A program made the position numbers and the translations under genes. Of a DNA stretch of 64,000 bases, positions 45,556 through 59,060 are shown piece after piece. Below the pieces are notes generated by a model, which searched no databases, was not told the origin of the DNA, and worked only from the letters and a program-made list of their open reading frames with translations. This DNA comes from Plasmopara viticola. Its lineage: Eukaryota > Oomycota > Peronosporomycetes > Peronosporales > Peronosporaceae. Within the stretch, counting starts at the first letter, position 1. Each line of letters starts with the position of its first letter. The DNA is taken from NCBI GenBank assembly GCA_001695595.3, contig MBPM02000016.1, positions 248,001 through 312,000 of the forward strand, given 5' to 3'.

Positions 45556-46010
45556 TTTGATGCAATGAGACTTGCGGAGTACGCACCAAAATGAGAGATG
45601 ACCGATCGATCGATTCAAAGACGACGACGAAGTGGACACCTTTACTTTCGCAGTGGCACCTTTACTTTTGCAGTGGCAATGGGTTACCGATTGCTATTGC
45701 CATAATCCCCAATCATTTTGTTTTATCTTGACAAGTGAACAGCGGGCAAGCCATGATTTGCTTAAAAAATTCCTGTGTGGACGACTTGACAAACCATAAT
45801 CCTTGAGCCAGCCTTTTTTATCAATAAATATTGGATGTGCTGCAACAATAATGTAATAATTGGTGACGCAACGATGTTTTCGTCATTGTACCACAAATAC
45901 AGATGCTTTAGTCTTAACTATCGAAATAGGTAATTACATTGTTCCAAACAACCAGATGCTATATAAATAGGCAAGCGCCTTTCTGCTTACCACCCCCTTT
46001 CCCTTTTTTA

Positions 46011-46350
46011 CGCAGCTATAATGGGAATCGATTAGCTGAAGCGAACACCATGGATTTAAATGTTCTTTAAGGATGCAAAACATTCGCAATGCAAAAAACC
46101 TTGCACGTATGGAAGCTGATAATTTGATTTTGATCGCGGCAAAAGGTCATTGTTTTTAGAAGTAGGTTTACAATATGATATTCAAATGAACGAGCAATTA
46201 ATTAGGTACTGAGAGACCAAGAGTGTCCTCAGGAAGGAAGCTGAAAAATTGATATTGTTCCAAGAAGCAGCTCTGTGTTACGTACCAAAAATGTTGCACT
46301 AGGGGTTAGGTCTATGAAGGAGCTAGTCGACGTAATAATTGGCGGCTCCT
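46011..46350. repeat. Dispersed repeat, second copy of 28811-29150
   Basis: Same sequence; inverted relative of 51420-51992. Confidence 0.5.
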
Positions 46351-46405
46351 ATATTCATTTTATGAAATTTAAGATGTGTAAAAAGTCCGATTGATTACAC
46401 GAAAA

Positions 46406-46778
46406 TGATAACCTTTAGGATGGTAGCAGTAGATGGCAGATAGTCACGCCTAGGCCACAAGCAAATTAAAAATCCATTATAGCACTTCAATGATTTTGAG
46501 CAAGCAATTGTCCTTCTTCACTGACTTTGCTCCGCTCGCCACCCAAGCCTCGGTTGAGAATCGACCTTCTAAACGCTTCCTCCGCGACTGTGTTACACAA
46601 TAGCACTTGTCGTGTCATGTTTGAAAGTTCGAGACAAGGGTGCTCGTTGTCACATAGTGAGAAGCGAGCCATCCTGCGATAATTGGTATGAGGCAAACAG
46701 TGGGAAGTACTGGATTACTAAGATCAGCCTTTTGATTTTATATTTATATTTAGTGGTCGGTCAGTGTAGTTGCACGCT
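46406..46778 (+). repeat. Solo LTR-like repeat, second copy
   Basis: Same as 29206-29578. Confidence 0.55.
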
Positions 46779-47673
46779 AATGTAGTACAGACTTTGTTCG
46801 GTTGGTCTTTGAGTACTTTTGTTCTATAGTCGTGAGTTCATATTAAACAATAAGCCGTCTTTCTATATGTCTCGTTAGTGAAGGCAATTGGTAGACTTCA
46901 TTGTTCTATGTACCCGGTACGACCTCGCCTACGGTAAGTTATGGTCTCCGAAGACGACAACATTTCTTTAATTAAACCACTGGACTGTCGACAAATACTC
47001 TTGAAACACGCGGGGGATTCGGGTGCAATTCCCGGACGGGAAAGTATTAAAAGTCACAAATGTAACATACGTACTGCTGTCGTACATGCTCTGCACCTGC
47101 TTCCAAGCATGGTCAATTACATAGTAATTATCGTTGAAGGATTATCATATTTATGCGAGCCACGAGGCTTTCGCATCAAAAGTGAAAGCTATAATAAAAT
47201 AATCTGCCGGATTGTACTTCAACTGCAAAACTTTTTTTATCGTCAACTATCATATATCGTTGCCAAAGACTTACCAGTAAAATCATAACATTTTTTTTTA
47301 AACTACTACATCTCCGCAAATTAGCTTTCTTGTTAAGCTTCATATTTTCTTGTCGTACTGCTAATAATTCACAAGTGGACGAGCTTTGATGTGGCACCTA
47401 ATACCAACCCGACCAACTCTAAACCCGCTCTTTACTGCTAAAATCGGCATCAGACCGTTTCCACGGCCTTTTTTTCTCTTGTAGAACGGCGCCTTCACTC
47501 GTAGACTATGATTGTGCACAAGATTACTACAAGGCAAAGTTTGTATTCATTTTCTGACGGACAGCTGTTTTTTACCTCAATAATATAAAAACGGCTGTTT
47601 TCGTTGCTTTGACGTGATTAGTCCCACGAAGCATAGCTGCCGAAGAGCTCTCCTTCACGGGCTCACATATAAT

Positions 47674-48929
47674 TGCTAGTCTTCTGCAAGAGCGGCATAG
47701 TGTTGACCAAGCTGCACGTACGAGGTTTACATGTCGCGACCGGTGCCGTTGCCACACTTTGATATGCCGAAAATTCGGTGGCAAAAACCAGCCGTATGTA
47801 ATGCCCAATGCCTCCTAGCAGTCGGCACAAATTAATGCTTGCAACATAGGAGTAAAAGATGGGCAAGTAAGTCGTCGAAACGGAAATGCAGACAATAAAG
47901 AGAACGTAAATGAGGTTTGAGAATGTCCATGTGAGCAACACATTGGTGCGAAAGGCCTCAAAGTCTTTTTTCGATTCTCTGTGCGCTCGGCTTCTTCCCG
48001 TCGACGTTTGTCGACTTCACGTCGCTCCGCAATCGCATTTTTCAACTCGCCCTTCTCAAGCTCATTCATTGGAGTAGCTAAACACGGATCGTTCAACAAC
48101 CCCTTGGTACCCCACGATTGCGGAACGAGTAGACCGAGAAAATGTTGACAAAACTCGGCAAAGGTGTCGGTTAGTTTTTTTAGTGTTGCTTGCAACTGTT
48201 GCGGTCCTTCATTGTACATGGTGATGCAAATCATCAATCGTGGCTGGCGACATGTTTCGACACACCGTAAACGATATCCCAAGTTGGAAAAGTCAATGGG
48301 TTGAGGACAATACACGGGTGTGAACCACATGCGTCGTGCTTCATTCTCATCCAAGTATAGTCCAACCCAATCTGCGTTCCAATTGCGTACTGGAATGCCA
48401 ACCTTATGCCCTCTTGGTCGTGGATCTTGCTCCTTCACACGACCTTCGATCCAACCACGGAGTTCAGCACACCAATTAAGGTTTTCATCCCTTTTCTTGT
48501 CAGCAAGTTGCAAATTTTTGACTCCGCTTGACTTTACGCGACATTAGCCATGGCATGTCCACCTTCGAAGTAGAGTTTGATAGCATCTTAGTAACGCCTT
48601 GTACTCAATGCAATGGCCGCACGATCAAGTGTTGCAAGGGCTTCGTCTAAGGAATACTTCCCACTCTTCGTATGCACTAGATCCTTCGCACTTGCGTGCA
48701 ATTGCATGCTCGAGATCAAATCCTAAACACCATTGGGTGCAAAAGCCGCGCCAGTTGGGATGTAACTCTTGACAGATTGCTGAGGGTTGCACTTTCTGTT
48801 GCTTGGAGGTGGCGATGGAATCTTGTCATGCTCGATAGACATCATGGACAAACTTGGAAAATGGGACAGAGGAGAGTGTTTTATGCTATGAAACTGGTAG
48901 TCGGATGAAAAAGGTAGAGCAGTGTGCAT
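47674..48929 (-). pseudogene. CHS: Truncated chitin synthase pseudogene, second copy
   Basis: Same lesions as 30474-31729: stop after FAPNG, frame break near 48520, and loss of the catalytic core between ATLKKLT and SWGTKG. The 232-codon frame across the deletion is at 48513-47815. Confidence 0.93.
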
Positions 48930-49788
48930 TTCGATGCAATGAGACTTGTAGAGTACGCACTAAAACGAGAGATGACCGATCGATTTAAAGACGACGACAA
49001 ATGGCATCTTTACTTTCGCAGTGGCAATGATTACCAATTGATGTTGCCATAATATCCGATCATTTTGTCTTATTTTGACAAGTGAACAGCGGGCAAGCCA
49101 TGCTTTGCACAAAGGACCCTTATGTGAACGACTTGACTTACAAACCGTAATCCCTGAGATATCAATAAATGTTAAATGTGCTGCAACAATAGTTTGAAAC
49201 ATAATTAATAATAAACACTGATGCAACGATGTTTTCGTCATGGTTCCAAAAAGTACACATGCTTTGGTCTCAAGTATTTGCTAGTGCTTACTTGGATTTT
49301 ATAATTGCTTCTTTTTTAGTAATCTTCTCAATAGTATACATCCCCTTTCTTTTTGAGAATGTTAATCCTGGTATGCTTATATTTTGAGCAATTTGTGTAA
49401 AATGATGTTCTCGATAAGTAATAAATATTCTCCAACACGATGAATGAATTACAATTTGTATAAGTCATTTGACGCATCTTGAATAGTTCGTGAGGCATGA
49501 AGTACATGAAACATACATGTACTTTTAGTTATCACGCACACAACGCTAATATGCTCGAAACCTTGCTTCTTTTCGGGATTAATTACTCGTAATAATGAAG
49601 GACTTCGAAATCTGTTTTACAAACAGCATTTGTGTCGCGTTGCTGTCAAGAAGTAGACATTCCAAAAAGTGGATTTATATCTTCTACGTAACCTAAATAG
49701 GACTACTCCTTTCAAATGAACTTAATTTTGGTAATTGTTTTCACAGAATGCCTAAAATTTTAGTTTTATTACCACAAGAACCATACAA

Positions 49789-50126
49789 TCTTGGAAAAGG
49801 TTGGGGTGACGCCCTCCTTCCAAGCGCGAGGGCTTAATGCTCGCGCGCTCCGGGCAGGTGCTCTTGGGCATCTGCAGGTCTCTAATGAGTCTCACCCTCG
49901 ACGCGACGGTCTCCAGCACCAGGGCGCCACCTGGGCTCTTACCAAGTCAGAGATAAACAAAATAATGGAAGACCCTCACGACCTCGGTGCTGGCTGCACT
50001 GCCCGCCGAACGAGACCCGACGTATGCAGACACCACTCTATGCCGTGCACTAGCCAGACTGAGCCTAGCACGTGCATAACTTGGCAACGCGATAACGTAA
50101 TACAATACAATACAATACAATACAAA
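49789..50126 (+). repeat. SINE-like element B, second copy
   Basis: Same as 32589-32926, including the TACAA-unit tail. Confidence 0.65.
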
Positions 50127-50305
50127 GAATCATACAGTATATGTATTACATTTTTATTAGCGAGGTATAATATTTCAAATTACCGAGCTTATCGCGTACC
50201 AGAATTAGCATTCTCAAAAGAAAGAGAATGTATGTCAAGTGAGAAGATTTTACTAAAAAAAGAAGCAAATATAAATTCTAACCAAGTACCACTCTAGCGT
50301 GCAAC

Positions 50306-50677
50306 TACACTGATCAACCACAAAATATAAATACAGTATAAAATATTCTTTGTAATCCAGTACTTCCCACAGTTTGCCTCGTACCAATTATCACAGGATG
50401 GCTCACTTCTCTCTATATGACAGCGAGTACCCTTGTCTTGATGTTTCAACCTTGACACGACAAGTGCTATTGTGTAAAACACAGTCGCGGAGGTAGCGTT
50501 TGAAAGGTCGATTGTCGGACAAGGCTTGGGCGGCGACTGGAGAGAAGTCAAGGAAGTAGGACAGTTACTTACCCAAATCATATTAAATTCGTTAAAGAGC
50601 TATAACGAATTCTTTATCTTGCTCCAGCCTAACTCGTGACTTTCTGCCATCTACTGCTACCATCCTAATGGCTATCA
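50306..50677 (-). repeat. Solo LTR-like repeat (minus), second copy
   Basis: Same as 33105-33476. Confidence 0.55.
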
Positions 50678-51419
50678 TTTCTATCGAACTTTTTGCACAT
50701 TCTCAATTTTCATTAAATGAAGTTCAATAGTTAAATAACATCTGTTTATTCGAGACTGTGAAAATTACCTTTTCAATGGATAAGACCAAAGCATATGCAT
50801 TTTTGCAACAATGACGTAAACGTACGCATAAACTTCAATCTCCACGTGTACTTTGTTAAGTATTTAAAATATGAGACATAGATCTACTATAAGGTATCAC
50901 ATACATAATACCAATGAGCTTGAGACCCCGGAATTTATGACTTTTAATAATGTCACTGAGCGCGTTCATAAAACACATCAGTACACTTCACGACACTGGA
51001 GGACTTTAAAGCTGTTTGTAAAAGTGTCAATCCACTGCAAACGTCCTTCATTGTCGCGTTGCTGTCAAGTAAAAGAAAAATGTATATTTATATCTTTAAC
51101 GTCCTGGAAAATGAAAATGTAAGCTACTCCTTACAAATGGAAGGAGATTTGAAATTTGGACCCACAGAATGCCTATAATCAAAGCTTTATAAATCTGAAA
51201 GATTGGTGCATCGTACAGTCTATTATTACATATCTTATAGTGAGGTGTTATATTTTAAATTATCGAGCTCATCACTTTCGGTGCTGTATTGTCATAGTAA
51301 TTAGAAGAATATCTCAAGTTTATCGTTAGATTTGTAGGTATAAATAGTACATTCGGAAATACTCAATAAATGGTTGTCAAAGGGGTCGTAATTAAACAAC
51401 TAATATTATCATTAGATTA

Positions 51420-51992
51420 GGGGGCCGCTAGCAAGCCCACCCTTTTCGTTAGTCAGCCCTCCCATAACCCTAAACTCTAGTGCGAGTTTTTTTGCACGTA
51501 TTATGTCCTGTTCTTAGATCTTCGTTATCAAAATATCAGCTTCCTTCCATACGTGGACATACTAGGGTTCGAGGACACTCTGCTTGGTCTCCTAGTACTA
51601 AGTACTAGGTTACCGAGCAGATTGAAGTATTAAGTACTAAGAGACCTAGCAGAGTGTCCTCAATCATCGGCAAAACCGAGAGCATCAAGGTTGATGTCTG
51701 CATTGGGTGTGCGAGCCGCATTGTGGCTTGAGCTCATTAATGATTTTGTTGCTTTTCAAAATGCAGCGACCAACCTTCATGCTCTGGGTGTGGTAGATGA
51801 TTGAGGACACCTGGCTTGGTCTTTAGCATTTTATTGGTTGCTTTAAATGATCTTCGGTCGTATTTGTTACCAATTTATCAGCTTCCATAGGTGCAAGGTT
51901 TTTTGCATTTCAAATGTTCTATATCTTACAGAACATTAAATCCAATGGTGCTCGCTTTAGCCAATCATGATTCATTATTATAGCTTAGGGGT
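51420..51992 (-). repeat. Fold-back repeat cluster, second copy
   Basis: Same as 34218-34790; the 91-bp palindrome is at 51571-51661. Confidence 0.5.
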
Positions 51993-52156
51993 ACTGCATG
52001 GGGGGGGTTGCTCCCTAAAATTAAGGGAGAATGGAAAAAAATACCTTTTTTCAAATTAAATGGAAAGATTATCCAAATTAAAAAAATGATGAAAACTCAA
52101 AAAAATTACCTAGTTTTGCAACAATGGCAAAACTATACATTTAAGAATTCAAAAAA

Positions 52157-52876
52157 GGGAGCCGCTAACTCCCACCCAGTTTTCGCTAACTACCACCCAG
52201 TCTGCGATTATATAGAACCCCTAACCCCAATACAAAATGGTGATTGGCTATAAATACCTCCATCGTGACAAAATACAAAAGGCAGCTTTGCTCGGATCTA
52301 CTTTATCCCCATGTCAATTTGAATGCACAATCTGCTGAAGTCACTTCGAGAGAGGAAGTTCATCTCTTCGAGAAAGGAAAACTCATCTGTTTGAGAACTA
52401 TTAAGAGCATGTATTTTATCACAGGCATGCGTCAATGCCAAAATGCCTCCAGACAGTGTTAGCGTGTGCCCTGACACCACCGTTATTACCCGTGGTTCAC
52501 TTCCGTCAATGCCAAAATGCCTCCAGACAGTGTTAGCGTGTGCCTTGACACCACCGACATTACCCGTGGTTCACTTTCGTCAATGCTTCCAGCTCCTCTA
52601 GCTGCTGCGCAGTAAGCTTAGGTGGCCACGTAAAGTGCTCCCAGTCAGCACCAGAACCCAGGGCATCAAGATTGACCGCGGGAGGGGTCGATACAGACAG
52701 AGGGGAAGAGATAACGATGCGATGCGCAATCTTTCACATGTGCGTTGGAGGTTACAGTCCTTAGATTTATTTTTGGGCAACTGTAGCCAATCACCGTTGT
52801 GTAATGAGGCTAAAGATTCTATATAATCGCAGACTGGGTGGAAGTAAGCGAAAACTGGGGGAAGTTAGCGGCTCCC
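52157..52876. mobile_element. 720-bp inverted-repeat element, second copy
   Basis: Same as 34954-35673, including the internal 74-bp tandem repeat starting at 52430. Confidence 0.75.
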
Positions 52877-52902
52877 ATAAAACTAGAGGATACATACCTA
52901 TT

Positions 52903-54108
52903 AATAATAATTTTATTGCTTACAATCTGCGGACAGCAATTGGTTATATGCAAGTATTTCATGCGTTTGCTCCATATGCGTTACGCGGCATAAAACTTTT
53001 CTCAAGAACAAAGTTGAAGGTGTGCTGTTGGTGGCGTGTTTTAAAAATAAGAACAATGAGATTCAGATTGTTGCAGTTGCATTCGTCAGCAGTGAGACTA
53101 AACCAAATTGGGCGTGGTTCATCAAGTAACTGTTCCAGCATTTACCTGTACTTCCAGCCTTCGTAATATCTGATCGTGACAAGGGATTAGTGCCAGCAAT
53201 GAAAGAAAATGGCAAAGAGATACCACATTTCTTTTGCTTACGTCACCTTATGAAAATCTTCAATCTAAAGTTTAGAAACAAGACGTTGATGGAACATGCA
53301 TGGGGCTTAGCACGTACACTGACCAAGCAATCGTACGAAAGCCAAAGAGGAAGACTTGATGAAGCTAAATCGCGAGGCGGTTTGATGGCTGGCTGACGTT
53401 GGCCATGAAAAGTGGTCCATTGCCCATAGTCCATGCTTACAATATGCAATGCTTACTCCCATTAACGTCGAAACCATGAACAACGCGCTGACAGGGATAT
53501 ACCGATCTCAGATTGAATGATGGCAATTGAACGCTATGTCGGTACGAAGTGGCTCAAATTTGCTGAACAGACTAAACAATGGGGTGTGGATACGTCCTAT
53601 GCTGCCAGTTGCATCACTTAAGAGTTTAAAATGTACGAGGAAATACATTAAGTATGTTCAAGTTCAACTACATTGTTTGTTGTGTCGGTTCAAATGAAAC
53701 AAACAAGTCAATGGAGTATGCTGTTGAGGTAATTTGTACCAGTGGTTTTTGAAAATGCGATTATGTGAAGGATATGATTGCTCCATTTCTACACCTTATA
53801 GCAGCACTCAATTTTTCAAATCGGCTGTCACGCGCGATTTTATTATCTGGGAATACGTGGTCAGCCAAAACGTATCTACTTGCCTACGATAAAGCACTCG
53901 AAGTGAAACTATTTATGACAAAAAGTGAAGTGGTAAAGAGCGAGCAACTTCCACGAAATCTGTTCAAAAGAAAAGGTCGACCCAAGAAGAAGCGAATCGA
54001 ACCACAGAAGGCTACATAAGAAATTGACGCACCAAAGAGTGTTTATCGATGCGGCGGCTGTGGTCAAGTGGGACACAACAGGCGCCAATGCACCAGTAAT
54101 GCGCAGCA
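52903..54108 (+). pseudogene. MULE transposase relic, second copy
   Basis: Same order of pieces as 35700-36905, ending with the YRCGGCGQVGHNRRQCT zinc knuckle at about 54041-54093. One substitution differs (AATACATTAAG here, AATACAGTAAG in copy one). Confidence 0.8.
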
Positions 54109-55139
54109 TAAAATTATTATCTTTAGTGAGTTAGGTCTTCTTTTTCAAAAGTTTTAGATATGTACCCACTTGGCTTTGCTTGGCCTGCATCCATTGCTTC
54201 TGAGCTGTTTTGTTGAGCTTCAACGCATTAGACAACAAAAGACTGGTGAGCCTATAAGTCCGTTATAAAGTTCAAAAAGCCGTGACAAGGGATCCAACAA
54301 GCCTCGAAAGGATTTGTGATTAACAACTGTAAACAGCTTAAGCTTGTCCGTCACATCCGAAATGAAAATCCCGATTGTAAGGACTCAGACGCCAGGGACT
54401 TGATTCGCGACATTACTGAAAGCCTAGAGCGTCGTATGCGACAACCTTAGCTAGACAACTCGATTCATTTGTACAAAACGTGTAGACTGCACAAAAATGT
54501 TATGCGTTTTTATTGCCGATAATAATATCCTCATTTTTGGGAACAGACATGTCTTGTAATGTTCCCATCGTCATAAAGAAATTAGGTACATGCAAATCCA
54601 TGTGCACAGTTCGTTAAGGGCGATGAAGAACATGGTCGTAGACAAGGTCACTTGCATCATATCATCCTTGGTCACTTCGATCTCAAATCGATTCGTCGAG
54701 TCTTTAGATATGTTGTTAAGATTACATTTACTGTCGATGAAAATGACGATGGATCTCGTCCAATCAAAGTCTTTAAAGCTCGAACGTCTAATTCAACGAT
54801 AGCATATAAAGCACCTCTAATATTACAATTCGCTTTCACACATGTAAAGAAAGTACGTTGCGGAGATATGTGGCCGATAACGCCACAATTGTTGCTCGCT
54901 ATCGAATTAGTCCAGTCGTCATTATTGTCCTTCTTTTGATTGTGAAAAATTCGCATGATAGTCTAATTTAATGTGCGCCGTCTTAAACAACTTGGCCGAT
55001 ACACAAACCTGTCTACCCAAGTAATGGGCAAAATCGAAAATTGGAAACAACTTCTATGGCCTATTGGAGTGTACTCGACTTCCCTTTTTTGTTCTTCTTC
55101 CCGGTATCTTCTCGCTATCACTATAAAGAAAAGAACCGT
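54109..55139 (+). other. Transposon-derived DNA, second copy
   Basis: Counterpart of 36906-37937; differs by a two-base indel (GCATATAAAGC versus GCATATATAAGC). No firm domain. Confidence 0.35.
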
Positions 55140-55520
55140 TTTTCCAATTTATTCAGGGACATCAAGTCCTGGAACTTATGTCGTACTCGTATATAGTTTC
55201 TTTTGCTTCAGGTGAAACATCCGCTCTTGAAGATCTACTCAAAACCATTGAGCTTGAGCTTGTGCGCAATTGAGTTTTATACTGTGCCCATGTCTGGTGC
55301 ACGTTCATGCGCTCGTATTTGGCTATACCGTGTTCCTGTTTATCTCATTTTCAATCAAGTCGGGGACACCAAGTCCTGGAACTTAGGGATACACAGTTTT
55401 CCTGTGCTCCAGGTAAAATAATCCAACCTTAGAAGGCTTAAATTCGGAGCGTGTGCGCAGTAGAGGTTACAACTGTGGTGCACGTTTATACGTTTGCACT
55501 TGGCTATAAAGGTACGGAAC
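55140..55520 (+). repeat. Two diverged tandem units of about 190-200 bp
   Basis: Unit one (55140-55343) and unit two (55344-55520) share ACCAAGTCCTGGAACTTA-type starts, CTYCAGGTRAAA, GTGTGCGCA, GGTGCACGTT and TTTGGCTAT/CTTGGCTAT. The first contig ends between these two units. Confidence 0.65.
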
Positions 55521-56059
55521 CAATTTAGCCTCCCGCGGCAACACAGCGCACCACGCGGCAAATTTACTAGAATCCCAGAGTCACTGTCCCGCCATATGGG
55601 TTCCTGGACAACGCAAGGCACGCATAGAGCATAGCCGCGACGCTTTTGTTTACTATCGAAAACAAGGCCATCATGGCCGTCAAGAAATGGCGCAGCTAAT
55701 TTCCTCTCATCAGTGTCTGAGAATGTTGTGTCAGGACAAAGACATCTAGCTTGGTTTTGAGGGGGCTGAGCGCTTTAAGCATCGAAAATAAGTAGTGTTC
55801 TAGGGCAATCCAGCGTATAAATTGCTACGCAAGTATGTGAACACATTTCTACGCATACAATATCCTAGCGAAACGCCTCCACTACGGAAAAAAACAAGCA
55901 CGTAATTTGACTTAAGCCTAGTACAAGCCGATATTTGTCAAACAATGGCACCAAATCCCTGATTAGCGCGAGATAGTCCAGAAGTTGAACCAAAGAGATG
56001 ATTTAAGCAGGCATCATTCGACCAAGTACGTTTGCCTTTTTGACTTCAGCGTTTTGTGT

Positions 56060-56340
56060 TTGAAAGCCTGTAGGCTGGCGCATTGTTCACAACTATCATC
56101 AGCTGAATCTAAAGACAATTTTGCCAGCGATATTGATGCCGCGTAAGAAAGACATCTTTGAGGCCATGTTCAAAAGTCATTGGTTTTCGTACATGGACCT
56201 AATGTCAGGTAAATTAAAAATAATCAAAAATTCCATTTACCGTTTTTTCGACTCGGTCTATTTGAGTATCAAGTTATTTCGGGCATGCTTAATCGACCTT
56301 TGCAGATCGCTTTTTGAGGCTGAAGAGATGTGATGAAAAT
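56060..56340 (+). pseudogene. Gypsy reverse transcriptase fragment
   Basis: VGWRIVHNYHQLNLKTILPA followed by MPRKKDIFEAM and HWFSYMDLMSG matches the gypsy RT stretch GGWRMVxDYRxLNxxT...MDLxSGY. The frame then breaks; the YxDD active site is not preserved. Confidence 0.8.
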
Positions 56341-57269
56341 CTTTTTTTGTCGAATCTAGGTATTAATGCAAAATGATGATGCTGCAGACCACGTTACGGC
56401 TTTTAGTCGTGTACTCAAACCGTGTGAAAAGCAGCAACTTCACATCAACTTGTCAAAGTTCTAGCTCTTCGTAAATGAAAACTCATGTCCAACAGACTTT
56501 GTCCGACAAGACTGCGTCCAAAGTTGTCCCGAAAACGCGAAAATCATTGCAAAATGACCTGTTTTTGAAACATGGAAGCAAGTAAAGTGCATCTTAGACT
56601 CTACAAGCTCTGTCTCAAGTTTCTGCGAGGACTTTGTACAATTAATTGGATTACTGTGCGACAATGTTAGGGAAAAACACCCTCGAGGGGCGATCGAACT
56701 CTCGGACGATCAACTAAGCTGCTTGGCCATACTTAAGCGTCGTTAGCCGCTTTATTTGTTCTCAGTCTTCTGGACCCTTCAAAAGCATTTGAGAGCCAAA
56801 TGGACCGAATTTTGCGATCGGGAGATTCTTGTTCTGAAGGGGGAAAGCTAGAGCGTTCTAATGCTTTAGCTGGTCGGAAGATGAAGCCAGCTTAGCTGAA
56901 CTACCTCGTAGTAAATAACAGTTGCTTCTTATCATGCATGCGCTGAAATTTATGGCGAATTTATCTTCTCAATCGACTATTTGTGGTCGAAATGGATCCC
57001 AAAATTATTGAGATGATTCGGACGCAAAAGGCTACAAACCGCAGAGTAGCTCGATAAGTCAATGAGCTTGCTAATTCTAGTAGTTGTTTAAGTGAATTTC
57101 CGGTGAAAGTAACAGTGTGGCTGATGCATTGTCACGCTATCCAATGTTTAAAGATTAAGCTCCTTCAAGAGCTACTAAAAACGGCTAAGAATTGCCTGGT
57201 CGTGGAGACGATCAAGACAAAGAAGGAAACCGTTGCTCAATCGCAAAGACAATGTATGCATGGAAAAGA

Positions 57270-58010
57270 GACGTACCGTCTATTAAAAAAAGGAGACAAA
57301 TCCTCATTGCAGAATGATTATTTTACATTATCAAACAGGCGAATACGAGGCTTCACGACTATATATCCCAAATGACGAAGATCTGAAAATTACGTCATTT
57401 GTGAAAATTACAATTCTGTATCGACAGGCCATCCAGAATCTTACAAAGTCTATCTAGTCGTACGTTAAAAGTCCTGCTGACCGTATACGATGAAGTGCAC
57501 CCAGAGCTATGTCAACATTTCGGAATAATCTCAGCGCAGCAAGGCTGGCAAACTTAACTTTCAGGATTACTTCAGACTCTGGATGTTCCAAGAGGAGGAC
57601 AGTTCACCATTACAATAAATTGTATTTACCGGAATTCAAAAGAGATTCAATGTGTCATGTTGGCTGATGATCTCTCAACAAAAAAGGGCTATGTTCATTG
57701 CTACAAAGACAACGGCCGATAGTGTAGAAAGCGCAAAGGTGTACATGAAAACATATATGAAAGACTATCGCACGCCTAAGACCATTGTGTCCGACCGGGA
57801 CACCAAATTCAAATCTTGGTTACAGCAAGCAATTGTGTATACTATGGGAACGCAGCCTACTTTAACTTCGGCTTTTAGGTCACAAATGGGAAGAGCTGAT
57901 CTTTTAATGGAGATTTCTTCTGAAGTGTCGTCAACCTTACACATAATGATCGAAATGAATTTGTACATTTGACTATGACAGCCTGAATCGACGGTGTTCC
58001 TTGTATGCAA
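57270..58010 (+). pseudogene. Gypsy integrase fragment
   Basis: The core reads KRAMFIATKTTADSVESAKV, then KTIVSDRDTKFKSWLQQ and MGTQPTLTSAFRSQMGRAD, matching the gypsy integrase pattern ...IVSDRDxxFxSxFW...LxxSTAYHPQTDGQ. The DGQTER part is lost. Upstream, the connecting domain (LYIPNDEDL) is recognisable. Confidence 0.8.
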
Positions 58011-58862
58011 GCTGATTTTGCCTCAGGTTCAGGATTTCAAAAATTAAAGAATTTAGCACAAGAGTTTCCACTTCGTCAAGACACTTTACTCAGAACCGAT
58101 TGAGCAAAGTACAAGACCGGATGAAGTACCTTATAACAGACTTTTCAAAGTTTTGAATCTGGCGATATGGTACGTTAGGACAGCAAGAATTTTAATGCCC
58201 GTCGCGTACCCGACGCCCGGCGAGGCCCTTCATATTTCCCGCATGTTGACGTTAAGGCTTTGCACACTCAAATAAACTCAAAGGTTTTGCGAAATAGCTA
58301 TGAATGGGAATACCGATTAGATCGAAGCTGCTTCCAATGTTCCACACTTCACCGTTTAAGCCGTATCGCAAGGACCCCAAGCGTTGGCAAAATGTGAATG
58401 AGGCTATGCTAGCCGATGACTCTAAGGGATAGCTCGTTGATGCCTATATTCGCCGTGAGTAAATGAGAAGCTTGTAGTACAAATATGGTGAATTTGTGAA
58501 ATTAAAAAGTATGTGAAATCAAGAGGCAAGTCACTTGCGAGCCCGTGGAGATCCTGCAGCAAATTTCAGGACTTATCGACCTCTATTAAGTTTCCAGACA
58601 TTCAAGCCCTATCCCTCAAAACCGAAACTTTCGAAAGGAGGTCATGTGACGCGATTTGTCGTCATCGACGAATTTGCCGGTTACGGCCATTGCACCATAT
58701 AGTTGCATGGCTCCGATATTGTATATGTGATGATACTATTGAAAGATACAAAAATGGAGACCAAGAAGCAAGGTCCGTTTGTCTCATAAGTATTGTAAGT
58801 AGAAGGACCTGGTGGATAAGGCGACACTAGAAGCGTAAATAGCGAGATGAAGTCAAGAAAAG

Positions 58863-59060
58863 TGATAACTCGTAAGATGGTAGCAGTAGGTGGCTGAGAG
58901 CCACCCGGTAAGGTTCCAGCAAGACGAGAATTCTTGGAGCTCTTTATCCAATATCATTACTCAATTTGCTTAAGTAACCAACACGCTTCCTCTGCCGACT
59001 TCGTCCCGCTCGTTATCGAGCTTTAATCAGCAAATGCTTCCGAAAAACTCTTTCATCAAC
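58863..59060 (+). repeat. 3' LTR remnant of the gypsy element
   Basis: Starts TGATAACTCGTAAGATGGTAGCAGTAGGTGG, related to the solo LTR-like repeats at 29206 and 33476, and lies directly after the gypsy coding remains. Homology fades after about 59060. Confidence 0.6.

Larger units (their letters stand above)
38162..55355. repeat. Second copy of the 17.2-kb near-identical block
   Basis: Starts inside primase intron 2 (TGGCACCGTACGAGC versus TGGCATCGTACGAGC at 20958) and runs colinear to 55355, where the first copy would meet the gap. The sequence then continues into unique gypsy DNA. Confidence 0.95.
55344..59060 (+). mobile_element. Degraded Ty3/gypsy retrotransposon
   Basis: Pieces in gypsy order on the plus strand: reverse transcriptase (56060-56340), RNase H tail, integrase zinc-binding and core region (57270-58010), C-terminal region (to 58830) and an LTR-like end (58863-59060). 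Stops and frameshifts are frequent throughout, so it is inactive. RNase H is marked by SGESNSVADALSRYPMFKD across a frame break near 57100. No 5' LTR was recognised in the window. Confidence 0.75.
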
